Below are positions 26,156 through 33,577 of a DNA stretch of 64,000 bases, piece after piece (positions within the stretch are counted from its first letter, which is position 1; each line of letters starts with the position of its first letter). The position numbers were made by a program, and so were the translations under genes. The stretch spans positions 62,001-126,000 of the forward strand of contig JAJDUP010000033.1 in assembly GCA_022826565.1 (NCBI GenBank). Direction: 5' to 3'. This DNA comes from Gemmatimonadota bacterium. GTDB lineage: Bacteria; Gemmatimonadota; Gemmatimonadetes; Longimicrobiales; Gaopeijiaceae. Under the pieces are notes generated by a model. It did not search any database and was not told the DNA's origin. It saw nothing but the letters and a program-made list of their open reading frames with translations.

Positions 26156-28540
26156 TTACCCCGTGGGCCGCGTGATCTCGTATTCCACGGGCGGCTCGGC
26201 CCCCAGCAGGTGCTCCACGAAGTAGTCCCACCGCCGACGGATGAAGTACGGCTCGTTCAGCCCGTGCGCCCGGTCCGGCGCCCACACCAGGTCGTAGTCC
26301 TTGTTCGCCTTGGTCAGTTCGTCGATCAACTGGACCGTCATCGCGGGGTGCACGTTGTCGTCCATATCGCCGTGCATCAGCAGCAGCTTGCCCTTCAGGT
26401 TGGCGACGTGGGTCTTGTTGGCCTCATCGGTGAAGTTCGTCGTGCCGGCCGCCGAATCCGCCACCAGCAGCCCCTGGTACTTCTCGGCCCAGTAGATGTT
26501 GTAGCTGGCGTTGTCGTGGTTCCCCGCCCCCGAGACGGCCACCTTGAAGAAGTCCGGAAAGCGGACCATGGCGTCGGTGGACGCGAAGCCGCCTCCGGAG
26601 TGGCCGTAGATACCCACCCGGTCGAGATCCATGAACGGGTAGCGCGCCGCCAGCTGCTTGATCGCGGTGACGTGATCCGGAAGGCCGTTGTCGTTGAAGT
26701 CGCCGTAGTAGATGTCGTGAAACGCCTTGGAGCGGTGGGGCGTGCCCATGTGGTCGAGCTGAATCACCACGAACCCCAGCTTCGCCAGCGCGAAGTCCTC
26801 GCCACCGGACTTGAAGGTCCACGAGCCCACGCTCCCCACCTGCGGACCCGGGTAGATGTGGTCGATGACCGGATAGCTGCCCGACTCGTCGAGGTCGTCC
26901 GGGAAGTAGATGATGCCGTAGATGTCGGTCACACCGTCGCGCGCCTTCACCGAGAAGACCTCCGGGGCGCGCCACCCGACCTCCTCCAGCCGCGAGATGT
27001 CGGCTTCCTCGAGGGTGCGGATCACGTTGCCGGTGGCAAGGTTGCGCAGCGCCGTCACCGGCGGGTCGCCGATCGTTGACCAGGTGTCGACCACAAAGCG
27101 GCCGGAGGGCGAGACCGAGACCGCGTGGTTGCCCACCTCGCCCGCGATCGTCGTCAGCCCGCTGCCGTCGTACCCGACCCGGTAGAGGCGGCCATAGTAG
27201 GGGACCCCCTCCTCGCGCCCGTACGCGGTGAAGTATATCCGTCGGTTCGCTTCGTCGACGTGCCAGATCGCGCCCACCGCCCAGGGCCCGGACGTCACCT
27301 GGTTCTTCACCGTCCCGTCCTTCGAGAAGCGCCAGATGTGGGCCCAGCCGTCCCGTTCCGACCACCAGAAGGCATCGTCGGTGGACTCGGAGACGAACCA
27401 TGACGTGGGATTGCGCTGCGCGGTCTCGACCCATGTGCGCGACTCGTCGCCGGCAATGATGCGGAAGTCGCCCGTAGCCGCATCCACTTCGGCAAGGTGG
27501 ACGCTCTTCGACGCGCGCGTCTCCCAGTGCATGTATGCGAAGCGCGAGTCCGCCGACCAAAGCGAGTCGACCTGCGAGCCACCCAGAGTCAGCCGATTCG
27601 GACGCGGCTCCAGGACGACGCGGATGTTGCCGACCTCCGGGAGCGTGCTCGGGCCGGCATCGCCGCCGCCGTCAGATCCAGTGTCCCCGTCATTGCCGGA
27701 TCCGCCCGCCACGGCCGCGCTCAGCGTCTCGCCCACGTCGAGGATGTGGAGGGCCGGCAGCGGCACGATCGAGTCCCCCGGCAGCGCGTACGGCTGGGAG
27801 TAGTGCACCGTCCGCTGCGGCGTGTACGAGACGTAGTGGTGATGCTCGACGTCCCGCTGGTCCATCCGCTGCACGAGAATCCTGCGCGAATCGGGCGACC
27901 AGTACACGTCGGGACGCCGCACCCGGCTGTTCCTGATGTCGTTGGGGCGCGGGTATGCGAGGCCGTAGCCGTTGAACTCCTCGCCGTCGGTGGTCAGCTG
28001 GATCGTGTCGCCGCCGGCGGCCGGCCGGATGTACAGGTTGTGTTCCATGACGAACGCCTCCCAGCGCTCGTCCGGAGACTCGACGAAGGGGGTGTCGTCG
28101 GGCAGCGTGTCGCCCACCTGGCACATGTAAGCGCCCAGGTCGCATTCGAACCGCTTCGCGCCGGTTTCGAACGCAATCCGCCCCATGTCGCCGCCGACGA
28201 ACTCGAAGTCGTCGAAGGGCAGCTTCTCGGGCACGTAGCTCGTGTCCGCGGCCACCGAGAGCGCCGCCGCCAGGCGCGCGTGATCGAAGAGCGGGCGCCT
28301 CAAGTTGCTCGCCGGGTCGACGAAGGTGAACTCGTGGCCCGAGCCGGTGTTGTTGCGGTACCAGAACCGGTCCGTATCGTTGATCCAGTTCGGCGTGACG
28401 GGCCCGCCCGCGATCAGAGGCGAGGTGTGCCAGTTGAGCAGGAGTTCCGCGCGGTGGTAGTCGACATCCTGTGCGGTTGCGGGAGCGACCGCCGCCATCA
28501 CCAAAAGGCCTGAAATGCAAGTGATCCAGCGTCTGTTCAT
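26156..28540 (-). CDS. Exported S9 (dipeptidyl-peptidase IV-like) prolyl peptidase
   Basis: Serine peptidase that cleaves after proline or alanine near peptide ends. The first 25 residues are a signal peptide (CISGLLVMAAVAPATA). Residues ~40-530 form a beta-propeller (DPP IV N-terminal domain) with YWSPDSRRILVQRMD and similar blades. The hydrolase domain has the nucleophile Ser in GIYGHSGGGFAS, the Asp in LLMHGDMDDNVHP, and the His in RAHGLNEP. It is 794 residues long. The start is ATG 28540, with CGGAG upstream. The start codons of this gene and the divergent PHP lipoprotein gene overlap in one CATG. The likely role is digestion of proline-rich peptides outside the cell. Confidence 0.92.
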   Translation of the reverse strand: MNRRWITCISGLLVMAAVAPATAQDVDYHRAELLLNWHTSPLIAGGPVTPNWINDTDRFWYRNNTGSGHEFTFVDPASNLRRPLFDHARLAAALSVAADTSYVPEKLPFDDFEFVGGDMGRIAFETGAKRFECDLGAYMCQVGDTLPDDTPFVESPDERWEAFVMEHNLYIRPAAGGDTIQLTTDGEEFNGYGLAYPRPNDIRNSRVRRPDVYWSPDSRRILVQRMDQRDVEHHHYVSYTPQRTVHYSQPYALPGDSIVPLPALHILDVGETLSAAVAGGSGNDGDTGSDGGGDAGPSTLPEVGNIRVVLEPRPNRLTLGGSQVDSLWSADSRFAYMHWETRASKSVHLAEVDAATGDFRIIAGDESRTWVETAQRNPTSWFVSESTDDAFWWSERDGWAHIWRFSKDGTVKNQVTSGPWAVGAIWHVDEANRRIYFTAYGREEGVPYYGRLYRVGYDGSGLTTIAGEVGNHAVSVSPSGRFVVDTWSTIGDPPVTALRNLATGNVIRTLEEADISRLEEVGWRAPEVFSVKARDGVTDIYGIIYFPDDLDESGSYPVIDHIYPGPQVGSVGSWTFKSGGEDFALAKLGFVVIQLDHMGTPHRSKAFHDIYYGDFNDNGLPDHVTAIKQLAARYPFMDLDRVGIYGHSGGGFASTDAMVRFPDFFKVAVSGAGNHDNASYNIYWAEKYQGLLVADSAAGTTNFTDEANKTHVANLKGKLLLMHGDMDDNVHPAMTVQLIDELTKANKDYDLVWAPDRAHGLNEPYFIRRRWDYFVEHLLGAEPPVEYEITRPTG

Positions 28541-31193
28541 GGCTCCGTTCTCTCCGTTGAAGAAAGCTCCCCGGCTTTCGTCCATCTTGGGCCCGGCCGG
28601 GCCGGCGGGCAAACGACAGCCACCGGCCGGTCGCCTGTGGGTCTGGCCGCTGCCGTGCGCGCCGCTGCTGCTCTGCGTGCCGCTGGCCGCCTGCGGCGAG
28701 CCGGCGTCCACGGCCGGCGACGCGGCGGGCCCCGATATCCGGGAGACTGCAGGCGTCGACGCCCGGCCGGCGGGCCGCGCCGAGGTGCTGCGCTACGCCA
28801 GCCTGCGGGGCAACATCCGCGGCGAGCTGCACATGCTCCCCCCGGTCAGCACCGGGCCGATGAGCCCCGCGTGGTCCCCCGACGGCAACTGGATCGCCTT
28901 TGCGATGGCGGGCGACATCTGGCGGATTCCTGCGGGCGGCGGCGCGGCCGAGCAGCTGACGCGCGGCCCGTGGTACCACTTCGAGCCGAGCTGGAGCCCG
29001 GACGGAGGGCGCATCGTGATGACGGTGGAAACGGGAGACGGGCTGGACATCGCGCTGCTGGACGTGGAGGGGGGCGAGGTCACCTCGCTCGTGGAGGGCG
29101 GCGGGGTGGACGTGCAGCCGTCGTGGAGCCCCGACGGAAGCTACGTGTACTTCGCCACGGCCGGCCGCGGCATGGACATTCACCGCATCGAGGTGGCCAC
29201 CGGCACTCGCGAGGTGGTGATCGACGGGCCGGGCAGCGAGTACCAGCCGCGCATCTCACGCCAGGGCGTGCTGGTCTACATGGCCCCGTCGCCGGGCATG
29301 GTCGGCAGCGGAGCGATCTGGACGCTGGCGCTGGACGGCGGCCCGGGGGCGGGGGTGGAGCCGGGGCTCGCACGGGCGGAAGAGACCGCCTACAGGGCCC
29401 GCCCCGACTGGCTGCCCGACGGCAGCGGCCTGGTCTACGTGTCCGATGACGCGGGCTCCAACGACCTGGTGTTGATCGCCGCGGACGGAGGCAACCCGCT
29501 CCGCCTGACCGGCGGGCTCAGCCACGAACTCACGCCGCGCGTCAGTCCGGACGGCGCGGAGATCGCCTTCGTGTCCAACGAAGACGGGCCCACGGAACTG
29601 CATGTCATGGCGGTCTCCGGAGGCGCGCGGGGGTCATGGCGGACGCTCGATGTGAGCGACCGCGCGCACGCCGCACCCGTTGGGACGCTACGCGGTACGG
29701 TGCTCGACGAGACCGGGCGCCCGACGTCCGCCCGCGTCACGGTAGCCGCGGCGGATGGCCGTGGCTACGCACCGCGCGGGGGCTTTCACCGTGTGCTGTC
29801 GCCGACCGAGACGCACTACTTCCGGACCAACGGCGCCTTCGAGGTCGAGGTGCCCGCGGGCGAGGCCACGGTGACCGTGCGGCGGGGCCTGGAGTACCGG
29901 CCGATCGAGATGACGGTGAGGGTGCCCGCGGGGGGATTCGCCGAGACACGCTTCGGACTGGCTCGCCTCGTCGACGCGGCCGCCATGGGCTGGCATTCGG
30001 GGGACACGCACGTTCACGACCTTCACCAGGGACGCTACGGCCTCACACACGCCGATTTCTTCAACGACCTCGTCAGCGAGGACCTGAGGGTGTCGATCGC
30101 ACTCATCCACATGGACGGGACGCGGCTCATGGGGCGTTGGGACGACCTCACAGGACACCCGCATCCCCTTTCCACAGATGACCACATCCTGCAGTACGCT
30201 CAGGAATTCCGGGGATCGTTCGGCCACGTGGGCCTGGCAGGCATCCGGGAGTTCATCACACCGCTGGTGGGTGGTGCCGGCGGCACCGCGTTTTCCGCAG
30301 ACGTACTCAACGCCGACTACCTCCTGGCCGCCCGCGAACAGGGCGGCACGGGCGGCTTCATGCACCCGTTCACCGGCTCCGTGGCCACGCCCGAGGCCGT
30401 GAGCGCCTCGGAGATCCCGGTGGACGTCGCGCTCGGCGCGGGCGACTTCTACGACGTGATCTGTTTCTGGTACGACGAACTCGCCAACGCAGAGATCTAC
30501 TACCGCCTGCTGAACGCGGGCTTCCGCATCGCCGCGACCGGGGGCACGGACAACTTCTCGGACGTGTGGCGGGATCCGGGGCCGGGCGCGAGCCGCACCT
30601 ACGCCCGTGTCCATGGTGAGCTTTCGGTGGATTCGTGGCTGGAGGCAGTGCGGGAACGGCGCACCTTTGCCACGAACGGACCGCTGCTGTTCCTGGCGGT
30701 CGACGGCGTGGAGCCCGGCGGCGAGATACGCGTGCCGGACGGGGATGGCGGCGAGCGCGCGGTGGAGGTGGAGGTCGCGTCCAACAGCCCGCTGGATGCG
30801 GTCGAGATCGTGGTCAACGGCGCCGTCGTCGCGACCCACGACGTGGACGGGATGGGCGAGCGCTTCCGTGTAGAGAGCGCGGTCGCGCTGGACGGAAGCG
30901 GCTGGATCGCGGCGCGTGCGCTGGGGCCGGCATCGCCCCTGGTCGCCGACAGCTACGCCTTCGCTCAGACCAGCCCGGTGTGGGTGGTCGCCGGTGAGCG
31001 AGAGTACCGGTCCGCCGAGGACATCCGCTTCCTGCTTGCGGCCGTGGAGGCGTTCCGCGTGCGGGTCGTGGTGCGCGACCGCTGGGTCACCGCCGGGGAT
31101 CGCGAACAGTTGCTGGCGCGGGTGGACGAAGCGGCGGAAGTTTACCGCGAACTGCTTCGCGAGGGGGAGACGGCTGGCAGTCCCGAAATGTAA
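28539..31193 (+). CDS. CehA/McbA-type PHP metallohydrolase lipoprotein with TolB-like propeller
   Basis: Large secreted or lipid-anchored enzyme. The signal segment PLPCAPLLLCVPLAAC ends in a lipobox Cys. Residues ~90-380 form a TolB/PD40 beta-propeller (repeated WSPDG..IAF and WLPDGSGLVYVSDDAGSND). A carboxypeptidase-regulatory-type beta domain follows (LRGTVLDETGRPTSARV). The last ~400 residues are a CehA/McbA-family PHP domain beginning at WHSGDTHVHDLHQG (metal His/Asp) and ending with RTFATNGPLLFL. Family members hydrolyse ester or amide bonds of carbamates or peptides. The start is uncertain: ATG 28539 shares CATG with the divergent S9 gene and leaves a long n-region before the lipobox; a later TTG (about residue 18) is possible. 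Confidence 0.8.
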   Translation: MAPFSPLKKAPRLSSILGPAGPAGKRQPPAGRLWVWPLPCAPLLLCVPLAACGEPASTAGDAAGPDIRETAGVDARPAGRAEVLRYASLRGNIRGELHMLPPVSTGPMSPAWSPDGNWIAFAMAGDIWRIPAGGGAAEQLTRGPWYHFEPSWSPDGGRIVMTVETGDGLDIALLDVEGGEVTSLVEGGGVDVQPSWSPDGSYVYFATAGRGMDIHRIEVATGTREVVIDGPGSEYQPRISRQGVLVYMAPSPGMVGSGAIWTLALDGGPGAGVEPGLARAEETAYRARPDWLPDGSGLVYVSDDAGSNDLVLIAADGGNPLRLTGGLSHELTPRVSPDGAEIAFVSNEDGPTELHVMAVSGGARGSWRTLDVSDRAHAAPVGTLRGTVLDETGRPTSARVTVAAADGRGYAPRGGFHRVLSPTETHYFRTNGAFEVEVPAGEATVTVRRGLEYRPIEMTVRVPAGGFAETRFGLARLVDAAAMGWHSGDTHVHDLHQGRYGLTHADFFNDLVSEDLRVSIALIHMDGTRLMGRWDDLTGHPHPLSTDDHILQYAQEFRGSFGHVGLAGIREFITPLVGGAGGTAFSADVLNADYLLAAREQGGTGGFMHPFTGSVATPEAVSASEIPVDVALGAGDFYDVICFWYDELANAEIYYRLLNAGFRIAATGGTDNFSDVWRDPGPGASRTYARVHGELSVDSWLEAVRERRTFATNGPLLFLAVDGVEPGGEIRVPDGDGGERAVEVEVASNSPLDAVEIVVNGAVVATHDVDGMGERFRVESAVALDGSGWIAARALGPASPLVADSYAFAQTSPVWVVAGEREYRSAEDIRFLLAAVEAFRVRVVVRDRWVTAGDREQLLARVDEAAEVYRELLREGETAGSPEM

Positions 31194-31223
31194 AGTAGAC
31201 TTTACAAACTGTAATGTCTACTT
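31189..31223. repeat. AT-rich motif, copy 2: near-perfect inverted repeat between two convergent stop codons
   Basis: TGTAAAG, six bases, TTACA, AAC, TGTAATG. The arms 31193-31206 and 31210-31223 pair at 13 of 14 positions around the 3-base centre AAC. The stop TAA of the PHP lipoprotein gene (31191-31193) and the stop of the convergent permease gene (TAA on the minus strand, 31222-31224) lie inside or at the edges of the repeat, so it fills the whole intergenic gap. It may be a bidirectional terminator or a protein-binding site. Confidence 0.7.
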
Positions 31224-33498
31224 ACCGTCCTGCCTTCGCCAGAATGGACGACTCGGGTAGCATCGACGCCGCGCGGCGGTGGCTGATCATCAGCAGCGGG
31301 CAATCGGTCGACCGGGCGATCGTCAGCATGCGGGTGCTGAATACGGCGCGGCGGCGGCCGGTGCGGTGGAACCCAAGGATGAGCAGATCGGTGTCCGGGG
31401 TGCGGCGCGATACTTCGCTCACGAGATCATCGCCGATCGCCAGTTCGGCATGGGCATCCCCGCCGACCTCGTCCCAGGCCAGCCTCTCCAGGTCACGCTG
31501 CGCCCGGCGGTGCATCGCCTGGCCCGCCTTCTCCGAGAGCACGCCCAGGAAGGTGATGTCGCGTGTCGCTTCGCGGGCGAGGCTGCCCAGGAGCCGGGCC
31601 CGCACCGGACTCTGATCACGGCCGCCCCGCGACGGCACCAGGATTCGTCGTGCCTGGGCGGGTGTCCATTCGGCGGGCGCCCTTAGGATCACCACATCGG
31701 CGTCGACGGCCCCGATCAGTCCGGCCAGCGGCCCGGTCATGAGGGTATCGTCCAGCTGGCCCACCCCAAGCAGCAGGCTCTCGCAGCGGGTCGACTCGGC
31801 CACCCGCGCGATCTCGCCCCAGGGGTCGGCGTGCAGAGTGATCAGCGCCTCGGGACGCAGATCGACCTTCAACGCCGTCCCCAGCGCGCCCCCCAGGACC
31901 GCCTGGGCATCGCGGACGCCCTGCGGCAGCCCCTCGTCGGGACTGCGGCGCGGCGGCCCCACCACCGACAGCAGCTGCACGCGCGACACCTCGGGCGGCG
32001 CGAGCGCCCTGGCCATGGTGACCATCGTCTCGGCGCTCGCCGGATTGGCGATGGGCACAAGCACCACCGGACGGCGGCCCCTCAGCTTCATCATCTGGGG
32101 ATCGCGCGCCTCGGACGACGCATCGACCGCCCGGGCCCTGGGCGCCAGATACAGCGAATACAACACCGCGCCCACGCCGAGCCACAGGGCCCCCAGGACG
32201 CCGGCCGGAGGCACAGCGACGGCCTGGTAGAGTCCGATGGCGACGCAGGCCGACCCGCCGACCACCGGAATCAGCGGGAACAACGGCGTGCGGAACCCCG
32301 GAGGTTCCCCTGCCCGCCTGCGCGCCAGATAGCCGATCAGGTGGGTCAGCGCGAAGGAGGCCAGGAAGATCAGGCTGGCCACCGCGCCGGCGGACGCGAC
32401 ATCCGGCACCGCGATCACGAGGAAGGCGATCACGATGGCGCTGAAACGCACCGCTGCGGTGGGCGTTCCGGTACCGGGAGCCAGCGCGGCGAACCGTGTG
32501 GGGAGTGTGCGGTCCGCCCCCATCGTCTTCGCGAAGCGCGACGCGGCAAGCAGATTGGCCTGGAGCGCCGATAGCATCGACAGCAACCCCGCCGCGACCA
32601 CGAGCCAGTAGCCGGCAGAACCCATGAAGTTGCGAACGGCCACGGCCACCAGAATCTCCGGATTCTCGGCGGCTGCCTCTACCACCGGCCGGTCCGGGAA
32701 TCCCACCGCGACGATCAGGAAGAGCAAAGGCATGTAGATGACAAGCGCCGTCCCCAGCGACAGGAACATCGCCCGCGGCACGTTGCGTTTCGGATCGCGC
32801 ACCTCGCCGCCGACCGCGGCGATCAGGTCGAAACCCTGCAGCGCGATGAAGGTGTACCCCATTGCCTGCGCCAGTCCGGGCAGGCCGTCGGAGAAGAACG
32901 GCCGGAAGCGGGCACCCAGCGCCCCCGGGGCCGGCGCCTCTGAAGCAAGCGCCAGAAAACCCGCGACGATCAGGACTGCAAAGACGACGACCTTGCCGAC
33001 GGTCTCCCACTGCCCGGGGCCGCCGGCCGCACGCGTCAGGCGCCACTTGTAGAACCCGACGGCCGCGAGCGCGTATGCGACCAGCGCCAGCCGCGACCCG
33101 ATCCACTCCGGAACCTCGCCATTCGCCAGCAGCGCGATCTGCTCCGCGAACGGCACCAGGAACACCGCGAAGCCCATCGCGTAGAGGACGGCCGCAACGA
33201 CCGAGGCGAACCACACCACCCACCCCACCCCGAAGGCCGCCTCCACCGTGAGGACGTTGCGCGCGTAGGTGTACGTCCCGCCGGACTGCGGGAACCGCGC
33301 CGCGAGTTCGGCGAACGAGTACACCGTGATCATCGCGATGCACCCGTTGAGCGCGAACGCCAGGATCGCACTGGGGCCCGTCGTCTCGAACGCGACGCCC
33401 GCAAGCGCGAGGATCCCGCCCCCGACGATCGCGCCCACTCCGACGCCGGTGGCGCCGAGGAGGCCGAGGGAGCGCTCCGGCTGAGTGGAAGCCGTCAC
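31222..33498 (-). CDS. APC-family amino acid permease fused to two universal-stress (Usp) domains
   Basis: Secondary transporter of amino acids or amines. The N-terminal ~460 residues have about 12 hydrophobic segments beginning with GATGVGVGAIVGGGILALAG, the APC-superfamily entry motif; ARFPQSGGTYTYAR and the helix GLAQAMGYTFIALQGFD are also typical. The C-terminal ~270 residues contain two UspA-like domains (RPVVLVPIANPASAETMVTM and RRILVPSRGGRDQSPV, the second closing with TDLLILGFHRTGR), which probably bind ATP or another nucleotide. The start is GTG with GAGGGGAG upstream. Fusion of APC transporters with Usp domains occurs in several phyla. Given the surrounding peptidases, uptake of amino acids from digested peptides is plausible. 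Confidence 0.88.
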   Translation of the reverse strand: MTASTQPERSLGLLGATGVGVGAIVGGGILALAGVAFETTGPSAILAFALNGCIAMITVYSFAELAARFPQSGGTYTYARNVLTVEAAFGVGWVVWFASVVAAVLYAMGFAVFLVPFAEQIALLANGEVPEWIGSRLALVAYALAAVGFYKWRLTRAAGGPGQWETVGKVVVFAVLIVAGFLALASEAPAPGALGARFRPFFSDGLPGLAQAMGYTFIALQGFDLIAAVGGEVRDPKRNVPRAMFLSLGTALVIYMPLLFLIVAVGFPDRPVVEAAAENPEILVAVAVRNFMGSAGYWLVVAAGLLSMLSALQANLLAASRFAKTMGADRTLPTRFAALAPGTGTPTAAVRFSAIVIAFLVIAVPDVASAGAVASLIFLASFALTHLIGYLARRRAGEPPGFRTPLFPLIPVVGGSACVAIGLYQAVAVPPAGVLGALWLGVGAVLYSLYLAPRARAVDASSEARDPQMMKLRGRRPVVLVPIANPASAETMVTMARALAPPEVSRVQLLSVVGPPRRSPDEGLPQGVRDAQAVLGGALGTALKVDLRPEALITLHADPWGEIARVAESTRCESLLLGVGQLDDTLMTGPLAGLIGAVDADVVILRAPAEWTPAQARRILVPSRGGRDQSPVRARLLGSLAREATRDITFLGVLSEKAGQAMHRRAQRDLERLAWDEVGGDAHAELAIGDDLVSEVSRRTPDTDLLILGFHRTGRRRAVFSTRMLTIARSTDCPLLMISHRRAASMLPESSILAKAGR

Positions 33499-33577
33499 GG
33501 CTCCCCTCGGCCGGACAGCGTCATGCCGGGAGCCCGGGCCGGGCCGACCTGCGCGCCGCCGTCCCTCCTCGCTGGCA

